From contig NZ_JHXH01000005.1 of the NCBI RefSeq assembly GCF_000621805.1, positions 123,311-187,310 of the forward strand: DNA of 64,000 nucleotides, written 5' to 3'. Positions within the stretch are counted from its first letter, which is position 1. Each line of letters begins with the position of its first letter. The stretch comes from Ruminococcus sp. FC2018 (GTDB lineage Bacteria > Bacillota > Clostridia > Oscillospirales > Ruminococcaceae). The notes beneath the pieces were generated by a model. That model made no database searches. It saw only the letters and a list, made by a program, of their open reading frames with translations, and had not been told where the DNA came from. A program made the translations under genes and the position numbers. Shown here piece after piece: positions 10,062 through 16,674 of the stretch.

Positions 10062-11237
10062 ATGAGCAAGCCTACCCGCATCATTATCGCAGGTGACCTT
10101 TTCCCCATGCCATGTAATTACAGCTTGTTTGAAAAGGGCGATATACAAACGCTCTTTGGCAGCAGGCTTTGTGAAATGTTTGCCTCGGCGGATATAAGGA
10201 TATGCAACCTTGAGGGCAGCTTTACCGACAGAGAAACACCTGTTGAAAAAGCAGGTCCCAATATCAAAGCTCCCATAGCGGCAGTAAAGGCAGTGAAGGA
10301 ACTGGGAATAAACTATGCCACCCTTGGCAATACACATTCCATGGATTTCGGCGCACAAGGCTATGCCGATACCTGTAAAACTTTAAGTGAAGCAGGCATT
10401 GAGTATTTCGGCTGGGGCGACGACATTGACCATATCATCACTCACCTAACCTTTACCCATGAGGGAAGAAGAATAACCCTGTATAACGTTACCGAGCAGT
10501 TTGAAAATGCCCCCGGAACGGATCGCCCGGGTGTGAATCTTTATGACGAGTACCGTGTGTGTGCCCGGCTGAAAGAGCTGAAGCAGCAAAGCGATGTGCT
10601 GATAGTTTTCTACCACGGAGGTATCGAGGGAACGCATTATAACAGCGAAGTAATGCGCCGACGCTTTCACCGCATGGCGGATAACGGTGCCGACGTTATC
10701 ATTTCTCAGCATACCCATGCTATCGGCGAGCAGGAAACCTATAACGGAGCATATCTGCTCTATGGACAGGGGAATTTCTGCTTCCATTTCAGAGACAATG
10801 TGACACCCCAGCTTGCCGAAGGGCTGGTGCTGGAGCTTGAAATATCCGACAGCGGCGTTGTCCCCATACCCCACCGTGTGCTGCGCACCGAGTTTGGCTG
10901 TGTATATGATGATAAGCAGCAGCTGGAGGAGTTTTATCGCCGCAGCAGTGTCCATGACAAGCTTTTAAGCGGGGATCACGAAGCGCTGAAGGAGTTTGAC
11001 GAAGGCTTCGGAAAGGATTGTAAAAACTGGGCAGGCACACTGCTGTGGGCTATGCGTGGACAGAACCCGGAGGATAACCAAAAGCGCAAAGAGCTTTCTG
11101 TGCAGGATATGAACGAGTATCTGGCATCACAATATTCAAGACAGCAGCTGCTTGTAATTCAGATGTTCCTGCGCAATGAGGAGTTTAATGAACTTGGCAA
11201 CCGAATAATCAGCGATATGCTGAATGAAACAAAATAA
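10062..11237 (+). CDS. CapA-like metallophosphatase (PGA_cap superfamily)
   Basis: 391 residues with the CapA/PGA_cap pattern of calcineurin-like enzymes: IAGDLFPM at the start, ICNLEGSF, LGNTHSMDFG, FYHGGIEG and SQHTHAIG, then LYGQGNF. The metal-binding Asp, Asn and His residues are present. No signal peptide or membrane helix is visible, so it seems cytoplasmic, unlike capsule-linked CapA. Its strong Shine-Dalgarno AGGAGG and 11-base spacing put it in the NRPS operon. Homologues act in poly-gamma-glutamate export and elsewhere as phosphatases of unknown substrate. A tailoring or regulatory phosphatase role is possible but not shown. Confidence 0.85.
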   Translation: MSKPTRIIIAGDLFPMPCNYSLFEKGDIQTLFGSRLCEMFASADIRICNLEGSFTDRETPVEKAGPNIKAPIAAVKAVKELGINYATLGNTHSMDFGAQGYADTCKTLSEAGIEYFGWGDDIDHIITHLTFTHEGRRITLYNVTEQFENAPGTDRPGVNLYDEYRVCARLKELKQQSDVLIVFYHGGIEGTHYNSEVMRRRFHRMADNGADVIISQHTHAIGEQETYNGAYLLYGQGNFCFHFRDNVTPQLAEGLVLELEISDSGVVPIPHRVLRTEFGCVYDDKQQLEEFYRRSSVHDKLLSGDHEALKEFDEGFGKDCKNWAGTLLWAMRGQNPEDNQKRKELSVQDMNEYLASQYSRQQLLVIQMFLRNEEFNELGNRIISDMLNETK

Positions 11238-11252
11238 AGAGGAGGATCAACA

Positions 11253-11552
11253 ATGCAGATCAAAGTTTATGAGGAAAACGGAGCAAGCGTTATTGCTCCA
11301 AGCGGAAAGATAGACCACGTTACCGTGGGCGAGTTTGAAGAGAAGATGAGCAAGCTGGGAGCGCACAGCGATGATCTGGTGCTTGACATGAAAGATGTGG
11401 AGTATGTAAGCTCGGCTGCGCTCAGAGCAATACTTAACGCCAATGACCTGATGAGCGAAAAGGGCGGAAGTTTTACTCTTAAGAACGTCAACAAGAAAGT
11501 TATGGAGATATTTAATATCACAGGCTTTGCTGACTATCTGAATATAGTCTGA
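11253..11552 (+). CDS. STAS-domain anti-sigma factor antagonist (RsbV/SpoIIAA-like)
   Basis: 99 residues forming a single STAS domain: beta start IKVYEENGASVIAPSGKID, then LVLDMKDVEYVSSAALRAIL, where the serine pair corresponds to the phosphorylated serine of SpoIIAA and RsbV, and a C-terminal NITGFADYLNI. It is the natural substrate for the kinase-type and phosphatase domains encoded just upstream. No sigma factor follows; the operon ends here at a terminator. Shine-Dalgarno GAGGAGG supports the start. Confidence 0.93.
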   Translation: MQIKVYEENGASVIAPSGKIDHVTVGEFEEKMSKLGAHSDDLVLDMKDVEYVSSAALRAILNANDLMSEKGGSFTLKNVNKKVMEIFNITGFADYLNIV

Positions 11553-11561
11553 AAACAGAAG

Positions 11562-11600
11562 AAAAGCGGAGAGCTTCCCTGAGAAGTCCTCCGCTTTTTT
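11562..11600. terminator. Bidirectional terminator between NRPS operon and flavodoxin
   Basis: GAAAAGCGGAG pairs with CTCCGC followed by TTTTTT on the plus strand; the minus strand also ends in a T-rich stretch. It closes the STAS gene on one side and the flavodoxin gene on the other. Confidence 0.85.
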
Positions 11601-11630
11601 GTGCCATATTATGTGTCGCCTTGTATGGGA

Positions 11631-12044
11631 TCAGCCACCCTTTGCCAGCTTTTCGCCCAGAGCTTTGCACTTAGCCAGTGCCTCATCGTCAGGAGTGTTG
11701 TTGGCAATAAGACCTTCGCCGTCAACTATTTTTGCTCCCGCTGCCTTTGCCCTGTCAGCCCAAAGACGCATCCATTCGCCGTCGCCCCAGTCGTATGAAC
11801 CGAACAAAGCCACATTCTTGCCTGCAAGCTTTGCCTCGTTTGCGGTGTAGAACGGCTCAAATTCGCTGTCCTCCAGTTCCTCTGCACCCATGGCAGGGCA
11901 GCCAAGAGCCACAGCCTCGTAGTCGGAAAGATCACCGCTGAATGAACCCACCGGTGTAGCCTCAACGCCTGCACCTTCCGCAACAGCCTTTGCCATTGCC
12001 TCGGTGTTGCCTGTTCCGCTCCAGAATATTACTGCTGTTTTCAT
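11631..12044 (-). CDS. Short-chain flavodoxin
   Basis: 137 residues. The N-terminus MKTAVIFWSGTGNTEAMAK holds the FMN phosphate-binding loop, and FGSYDWGDGEW is the typical second flavin loop. It carries one electron at low potential and commonly replaces ferredoxin when iron is scarce. The start at 12044 is chosen over a longer frame because AAGGAGGA lies at normal distance. It follows the DUF3793 gene by 13 bases, and an iron-type operator lies upstream of both. Confidence 0.93.
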   Translation of the reverse strand: MKTAVIFWSGTGNTEAMAKAVAEGAGVEATPVGSFSGDLSDYEAVALGCPAMGAEELEDSEFEPFYTANEAKLAGKNVALFGSYDWGDGEWMRLWADRAKAAGAKIVDGEGLIANNTPDDEALAKCKALGEKLAKGG

Positions 12045-12057
12045 AAAAGTATCCTCC

Positions 12058-12630
12058 TTATGAGATCCTGAGTATCTGATAAAGATCCAGTCCCTCACCT
12101 AATTTATTGCACAGATATCTTCTGCACTTATCGTATTTTTTAAATGTGCTCCTTGCCTGCTCCTCGTCGCCGTACACTTTCCAGTAACCGCATAGCTTGA
12201 ATCCGCAGCCCTTGTGAAGAATAAATCCTTTTACATCCTCCACAGGGTAGTCCAGAAACACACCGATCTCATGGGGAAAACCACTCGCTCCTTTGCAGCG
12301 CTGCGCCAGCTTGTCAAGGCATTGTGCAGCGTCCATATCCTTGCCGTATCCCCATTTTTCAAGCAGCTGCCTGCGTGCTGAGTCTTGCAGAAGCCTTTCC
12401 AGCAGCCGTTTGTCGTAAAGCATAAGCAGACATCTTTGTCCGCACTCGCAAAGCACCTTTATTTTCAACCCCTTGCGTGATGCCCTCTTGTTGAAGCTCT
12501 CCACGCCGGAGTAAACGTCGACCTCGTTCTTGTCAAGGCTCATCAGACTCGCTGCCTTTATCCCAAGAAGGGAAGGAGCAGAGTTGACCGCTAACTTGTG
12601 TTCAAAGCAAACACAATTACTGTGATCCGT
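12058..12630 (-). CDS. DUF3793 family protein, probable ACG start
   Basis: The family core FPHEIGVFLDYPVEDVKGF and GYWKVYGDEEQA is clear. The first in-frame ATG (12543) would give 161 residues, but family-like sequence continues upstream (FEHKLAVNSAPSLLGIK) to an in-frame stop at about 12636 with no ATG, GTG or TTG between. An ACG at 12630 stands 9 bases after GAGG, which would give 190 residues, a usual length for the family. A one-base indel linking to the ATG at 12637 (which reads only MNYGSQ then stop) is the alternative. Function is unknown; the family is often next to flavodoxin. It is first gene of a two-gene operon under a DtxR-type palindrome. Confidence 0.8.
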   Translation of the reverse strand, partial: TDHSNCVCFEHKLAVNSAPSLLGIKAASLMSLDKNEVDVYSGVESFNKRASRKGLKIKVLCECGQRCLLMLYDKRLLERLLQDSARRQLLEKWGYGKDMDAAQCLDKLAQRCKGASGFPHEIGVFLDYPVEDVKGFILHKGCGFKLCGYWKVYGDEEQARSTFKKYDKCRRYLCNKLGEGLDLYQILRIS

Positions 12631-12697
12631 AGTTCATCACCTCGTTTTTTTATTATTCTTTGTAGTTTAAATTGCTTTATTCATATGGCATAAGCGT

Positions 12698-12715
12698 GGT
12701 TAGACATGACTAACC
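12698..12715. promoter_or_regulatory. DtxR/IdeR-type operator upstream of DUF3793-flavodoxin
   Basis: GGTTAGACATGACTAACC: perfect 6-base arms and a CATG centre. It matches two sites upstream of the HMA-DtxR genes (GGTTAG-N6-CTAACC pattern) and sits about 70 bases before the DUF3793 start, as expected for a repressor site. Confidence 0.75.
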
Positions 12716-12782
12716 TAAGCCTATACTTTTATGTTATGCCGTGCTTCTTAAATAGCTGTTTTCCGTTTTATTGCAGTGTGTT

Positions 12783-13565
12783 TCAGGAAAGCGCCACATC
12801 AAGAGTCATCATAAGGGTAAACCCTGCGGAAAACATGAGTACACCGGTGTTTGAGTGTTCCCCCTGTGACATTTCCGGGATAAGCTCTTCCACCACCACA
12901 TACAGCATAGCTCCTGCGGCGAAGCTCATAAGGTATGGCATAGCAGGGAGAAACAACCCTGCGAAGATCACGGTTAGAATTGCACCGACTGGTTCAACCG
13001 CACCTGACAGCACACCCTCTGCAAACGCCCTGGCTTTGCTTTTTCCGTTGGCATAAAGGGGCATTGAGATTATTGCACCCTCGGGGAAGTTCTGTATAGC
13101 TATGCCCAGAGCCAGAGCAAATGCTCCGCCTGAAGTGACCTCAGCTGAGCCTGAAAGAAAGCCGGCGTACACTATTCCCACAGCCATTCCCTCGGGTATG
13201 TTGTGCAGCGTCACCGCCAGCACCATCATTGTGGTGCGTGTAAGCTTTGAGGGCGGACCCTCAGCTTTTTCTGCATCCATATGTAAATGGGGGATAACGC
13301 TGTCGAGCAAAAGCAGAAACAGTATCCCGCACCAGAATCCTATCACAGCAGGCAGAAAAGAAAGCTTGCCTTTGTCGCTTGATTGTTCTATTGCCGGGAT
13401 TATCAGACTCCAGATGGAAGCGGCGACCATAACGCCTGATGCAAACCCTGTGAGAGCACGCTGTACGCCCTTGCCCAGCTGCCGCTTCATGAAAAGCACA
13501 CAGCCCGAGCCAAGTGCGGTCCCTAAAAATGGGAGCAGCAGTCCGACCAGAAGTTCATGCCTCAT
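12783..13565 (-). CDS. ZIP-family divalent metal transporter
   Basis: 260 residues, about eight membrane segments. The metal-path motifs are HNIPEGMAVG and QNFPEGAIISMPL; in the second the usual HN(x)PEG is QNFPEG. A histidine-bearing loop (IPHLHMDAEK) lies between segments 3 and 4. ZIP proteins bring zinc, iron or manganese into the cytoplasm. The start at 13565 is preferred to an upstream ATG at 13586 because AAGGAAG lies just before it. It lies behind a DtxR-family gene but a hairpin and structured leader separate them, so it may have its own control. Confidence 0.92.
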   Translation of the reverse strand: MRHELLVGLLLPFLGTALGSGCVLFMKRQLGKGVQRALTGFASGVMVAASIWSLIIPAIEQSSDKGKLSFLPAVIGFWCGILFLLLLDSVIPHLHMDAEKAEGPPSKLTRTTMMVLAVTLHNIPEGMAVGIVYAGFLSGSAEVTSGGAFALALGIAIQNFPEGAIISMPLYANGKSKARAFAEGVLSGAVEPVGAILTVIFAGLFLPAMPYLMSFAAGAMLYVVVEELIPEMSQGEHSNTGVLMFSAGFTLMMTLDVALS

Positions 13566-13609
13566 ACGCTCACTTCCTTTGTGCATTTCAAAGTTATAAC
13601 CACGACCCG

Positions 13610-13636
13610 TGACCTCCGCCTCTTAGGCAGCGGTCA
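13610..13636 (-). other. Structured leader hairpin ahead of the ZIP gene
   Basis: TGACC and GGTCA enclose GCC(T)-AAG-(A)GGC in the 5' leader of the ZIP gene; a further GGGGCTAACGCCCC hairpin lies just upstream (about 13648-13662). I do not recognise a known riboswitch, but two stable hairpins in a metal transporter leader could be regulatory. Confidence 0.45.
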
Positions 13637-13672
13637 TGCCTGAATGACGGGGCGTTAGCCCCTTATTGAAAG

Positions 13673-13705
13673 AAATACGAAGCAGATGCGCCCTGCTTCG
13701 TATTA
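13673..13705 (-). terminator. Hairpin terminator after the DtxR-family gene
   Basis: AATACGAAGCAG and CTGCTTCGTATT are perfect 12-base arms around a 7-base loop, with a T-rich run (TCTTTC) on the minus strand. Confidence 0.65.
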
Positions 13706-13764
13706 CTCAGCTATGGAGAGGTCGTCAAAAAATGAAAACCCGTTGTTGTCTTTTAATGCCTTGC

Positions 13765-14163
13765 TCAATCACAAGGCTCCTGCACGGCGCCGCCCAGATG
13801 TCTTTTCAGTTTTTCAAAGCTGTCCACACATAGTGCGTGTTCCATTTTGCAGGCTTCGTCATCAGCCGTTTTTTCGTCCACTCCCGCATCAACAAGAATG
13901 TTTCTGAAAAACCTGTTTTTCTCGTAAATGCCCTTTGCCTCGGATAGACCGTCAGGAGTAAGTACGACCCGTTTGTTAGGTGTAAGACTGATCTTACCCT
14001 CAAAAAGCAGATTCCGTACCGCTCTGCTCACACTCGCCTTGGTGTAGCCCATAAGCCGTGCAATGTCAGTCACACGCACAGGCTGGGAGTTGTCCTGGGA
14101 GAGAATGAATATTGTCTTTAAATAATCGTCTGCCGATTCGCTTGCTTTGCCGTAGTTGTCCAT
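13765..14163 (-). CDS. DtxR/MntR-family metal-dependent transcriptional regulator
   Basis: 132 residues. The N-terminal winged helix is typical (SADDYLKTIFIL, then VRVTDIARLMGYTKASVSRAVRNL), followed by the dimerisation and metal-binding part with NRFFRNILVDAGVDEKTADDEACKMEHALCVDSFEKL, holding the expected Asp, Cys/Glu and His ligands. There is no C-terminal SH3-like domain. It senses iron or manganese and represses when loaded. It lies downstream of an HMA gene with two palindromic operators, and its targets probably include the neighbouring flavodoxin operon. No clear Shine-Dalgarno precedes the ATG. Confidence 0.92.
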   Translation of the reverse strand: MDNYGKASESADDYLKTIFILSQDNSQPVRVTDIARLMGYTKASVSRAVRNLLFEGKISLTPNKRVVLTPDGLSEAKGIYEKNRFFRNILVDAGVDEKTADDEACKMEHALCVDSFEKLKRHLGGAVQEPCD

Positions 14164-14185
14164 AGTTTTTTTGTCTTGACAGCTG

Positions 14186-14434
14186 TTATCTGCCGAACAA
14201 TCCTTTCTTGTGGTAGGTCTCAGAGTTTATATCCCCAAGCTCATATCCCGTTTCGGCAATGACTGCCTGAAGTTTATCCTGGGGTAACTGCTCTTGGGAA
14301 ATTATCTCGGTGATGCCATTTTTGTGGGATGAACTTACCTTCTTTACATCGAAACTTTTTCTTATTGCATCGTTTATGTGTGCCTCGCACATGGAGCACA
14401 TCATTCCGCTTATGTTCAAAGTGGTCTTATACAT
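14186..14434 (-). CDS. Heavy-metal-associated (HMA) domain protein
   Basis: 82 residues: one HMA fold starting TLNISGMMCSMCEAHI, with the CxxC metal site in the first loop (Cys13 and Cys16), then a short basic tail (HKKGLFGR). Such free-standing domains bind copper(I) or zinc and pass it to ATPases; in an iron-controlled cluster its metal is uncertain. It is first gene before the DtxR-family regulator (22-base gap). Confidence 0.85.
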   Translation of the reverse strand: MYKTTLNISGMMCSMCEAHINDAIRKSFDVKKVSSSHKNGITEIISQEQLPQDKLQAVIAETGYELGDINSETYHKKGLFGR

Positions 14435-14492
14435 AGTTGTTTTCTCCGTGAGGGACTCCTGCCGCCTGTGACATGATCCCTGTCAATTTATC

Positions 14493-14510
14493 GGTTAGTC
14501 TAATCTAACT
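14493..14510. promoter_or_regulatory. DtxR/IdeR-type operator, site 2
   Basis: GGTTAGTCTAATCTAACT, the same GGTTAG-N6-CTAAC(C/T) pattern as at 12698, about 60 bases upstream of the HMA gene. Confidence 0.7.
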
Positions 14511-14592
14511 CTATAACAATAATACTCCCTCTGAGCCGATTTGTCAAGACAAAACACCGCCTGTAAAAAGCAAATTGTAAGGGTGCACAATT

Positions 14593-14610
14593 AGTTAGAT
14601 GCAACTAACC
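14593..14610. promoter_or_regulatory. DtxR/IdeR-type operator, site 3
   Basis: AGTTAGATGCAACTAACC, same pattern, 100 bases further upstream of the HMA gene than site 2. Paired sites suggest cooperative autoregulation. The 371-base gap 14435-14805 otherwise holds a terminator and a possible gene remnant. Confidence 0.65.
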
Positions 14611-14654
14611 GACAGTCTGTGCAACTTTACAAAATGCCTGCTGTGCAGGGAAGT

Positions 14655-14689
14655 GAAAAAACCCCGGAAACAGTAAAGTGTCTCCGGGA
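14655..14689 (-). terminator. Terminator of the TPM-domain gene transcript
   Basis: On the minus strand CCCGGAGACA pairs with TGTTTCCGGG, followed by TTTTTT (14656-14661). Confidence 0.8.
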
Positions 14690-14700
14690 TATAGTTGATA

Positions 14701-14805
14701 TTATTCAAGCCTTTTAACTTCGTAGCCTTTTTTGTTAAGCAGAGAAATTATGCTGCCCTCGCCGGGTAGTGGGCATCCCGCCGTGAGATGCCCTTGAAAT
14801 ATGCT
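14701..14805 (-). pseudogene. Possible gene remnant in frame after the TPM stop codon
   Basis: After the TAA of the TPM gene the same frame stays open for 34 codons and ends in a coding-like stretch, GEGSIISLLNKKGYEVKRLE, just before the terminator. It has no plausible start or Shine-Dalgarno. It may be the tail of a lost gene; I do not recognise the family. Confidence 0.3.
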
Positions 14806-15531
14806 TTAATAGTGACCTCCTCCGCCGCCGGAGTGACCGCCTCCGCCGCCTCCGGAAGAAGAGGAACTGATAGAAGTCCTTGAGGTGTGTTCCGATACAA
14901 AAACGTCCTCCATGACCTCGTAGTTGAGATCTCCGCCTTCCAGGTAAGCGCCTGTGTTAGGCTTTTCGTGGAACTTGTATTTTGCCCTCACACTGAAATA
15001 GGTTATAAGGAAGAATACGAGGAAACATCCCACACCTATTGCGATCACCAAAGGGGAGATGTTAAGAAGCGACATATACCTTTTAACACCCTTTGTGAAA
15101 GCCTCCGCTGCGCCGACATTATCGCTGTTTTTGAATTTCTTGTTTACGTAGTTGTCAACGATCTTGCTGGTCTCCTTATCGGTTATCTTTGATTTTGCCT
15201 TTCCGGAGAACGCAACGTAGGTGTATCTTGTGCCGGCGTTATTTATCATAACTGCGCCGTCTGTAAACTTGTTGACATAGGAACGAGCTATTGCAGAGAC
15301 CTGCGAATCTGACATAGAGCTGTCGTTGATATACAAAGCCATGAACTCAATGCCTTGCTTGTCAGAAGCCTTGTTGAGAATATCCTCTATTTCCGAGGCA
15401 TCGGAAGAGCTTATGGCGTTGTCGTTCACAAGGCATCTTTTAGTTTCTGCGAATGTGTTGAACGCCAGCATCGAGCAGGCGATAGCACCTGCGCAAATAA
15501 CTGCCGACAGTTTTTTGAAAAGCTTTATCAT
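14806..15531 (-). CDS. TPM-domain membrane protein with signal peptide (YdjH-like)
   Basis: 241 residues: signal peptide ending near AFNTFA, a TPM domain facing outside (about 30-165), one membrane helix (about 170-190), a cytoplasmic part and a Ser/Gly-rich tail (about the last 35 residues, ending GGGGGHY). Such tails are typical of this family. The start overlaps the stop of the zinc-ribbon gene by four bases (ATGA), so translation is coupled. With the SPFH and zinc-ribbon proteins upstream it resembles Bacillus ydjGHI, an envelope-linked set of unclear role. Confidence 0.88.
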   Translation of the reverse strand: MIKLFKKLSAVICAGAIACSMLAFNTFAETKRCLVNDNAISSSDASEIEDILNKASDKQGIEFMALYINDSSMSDSQVSAIARSYVNKFTDGAVMINNAGTRYTYVAFSGKAKSKITDKETSKIVDNYVNKKFKNSDNVGAAEAFTKGVKRYMSLLNISPLVIAIGVGCFLVFFLITYFSVRAKYKFHEKPNTGAYLEGGDLNYEVMEDVFVSEHTSRTSISSSSSGGGGGGHSGGGGGHY

Positions 15532-16601
15532 AAGAAGAGACCACCTCCTATGATACCCAGAATGAATCCTATCATTCCCACCAGGAAGCTTACCCAGAAC
15601 AGCTTGCCCTTAGCCAGAGGCAGAATACCTGTGACCTTTCCTGTCTCGCCGTTCATGGCAAAGTAGTAGTTCTGGTCAAGATACTTGTACGTCATGAACC
15701 ATACAGGCATCATAACATATTCCCAGTCAGTCTTTTCGATAACAATATTCTTTTCCAGCACCCTGACCGAATCATAGTGCATGGTATTGCGTATAACAGC
15801 CTCGGTGTTTTCGTCTACCCTTGCTTTGATCCTGGGGAAAACATCCTTTCTGTCAACGTCGTATTTTTCTGCCAGGAAGCCTGACAGATAGTTCATTGAG
15901 AACTCCTTGAGCTGGGAGTAGTCAAAAGGCTCCAATGCGTCCATAAGACCGTCCTCAGCCTTGCTTGAACCGTCGGCAGGAATACCTCTGAACATACCTT
16001 TTGCCTTACGGGCAACATCATATATTCTTGTTTCGGTGTATCTGTAATTACCACTGGTCCAGGTCCTTATTTTCTTACCCTCTGCATGGACCATTCCGTC
16101 CACCGAGCAGTCAGCCAGCCAGAACGGGATATACACACCGCTGATCTTTTCTGCGGTGGTAATAGCCTTGAAGTCTTTGGGAACGAACCACTTTTTACCG
16201 CACCACGCCTGATAGTTTGATATTGCCTGTTCCTTGGTGGTCATAAACGGAACGAGTCTGCTTGGACGCAGTTCGCCCGAGCATCTTGCCGAAAGAACCA
16301 CCGGGTTGTGGCAGTAAAGGCAGAAAGTAGCGGCGGTAGTGTCGTCCGCCATGATCTCGGCACCGCAGCTCTGGCACCTGTAAATATTGGTAGAGCCGCT
16401 GAATTCAGCATCTTTTCTTGCTTTTTCTTCTTCCTCTGCGCCGTCGGTGTTGAATTTAGCCTGTTCCTGCTCTGCAAAGATCTTTTCTATCTCTGCCTGT
16501 TCAAACTCACTGAGACAGAAAGGACATTTCATTTTCTGGTTCACAGGATTAAGCTCAAGACCGCCGCCGCAATTAGGACATTTATATTCCAGTACAGGCA
16601 T
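15528..16601 (-). CDS. Zinc-ribbon membrane protein (YdjG-like)
   Basis: 357 residues. Two zinc ribbons: YKCPNCGGGL...MKCPFC at the start and YRCQSCGAEI...CLYC near 90-115. A long middle domain and one or two C-terminal helices (FWVSFLVGMIGFILGIIGGG) follow. The start at 16601 is chosen over 16628 because AAGGGG lies at suitable distance. Resembles TFIIB-type zinc-ribbon proteins next to SPFH and TPM genes. Molecular role unknown. Confidence 0.85.
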   Translation of the reverse strand: MPVLEYKCPNCGGGLELNPVNQKMKCPFCLSEFEQAEIEKIFAEQEQAKFNTDGAEEEEKARKDAEFSGSTNIYRCQSCGAEIMADDTTAATFCLYCHNPVVLSARCSGELRPSRLVPFMTTKEQAISNYQAWCGKKWFVPKDFKAITTAEKISGVYIPFWLADCSVDGMVHAEGKKIRTWTSGNYRYTETRIYDVARKAKGMFRGIPADGSSKAEDGLMDALEPFDYSQLKEFSMNYLSGFLAEKYDVDRKDVFPRIKARVDENTEAVIRNTMHYDSVRVLEKNIVIEKTDWEYVMMPVWFMTYKYLDQNYYFAMNGETGKVTGILPLAKGKLFWVSFLVGMIGFILGIIGGGLFL

Positions 16602-16628
16602 ATTTATTACCCCTTGATGTTTAATCAA

Positions 16629-16661
16629 AATATTTCCCCTGTTTTTGGCAGGGGAAATATC
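16629..16661 (-). terminator. Intra-operon hairpin between SPFH and zinc-ribbon genes
   Basis: ATATTTCCCCTG and CAGGGGAAATAT are perfect 12-base arms; on the minus strand TTTTGATT follows. It probably lowers transcription of the two downstream genes relative to the SPFH gene. Confidence 0.75.
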
Positions 16662-16674
16662 AATTTATTTTTGC

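Noticed and set aside
13590..13680. Known manganese or nickel-cobalt riboswitch before the ZIP gene
   Set aside because: Hairpins are clear but conserved bases of either class could not be found.
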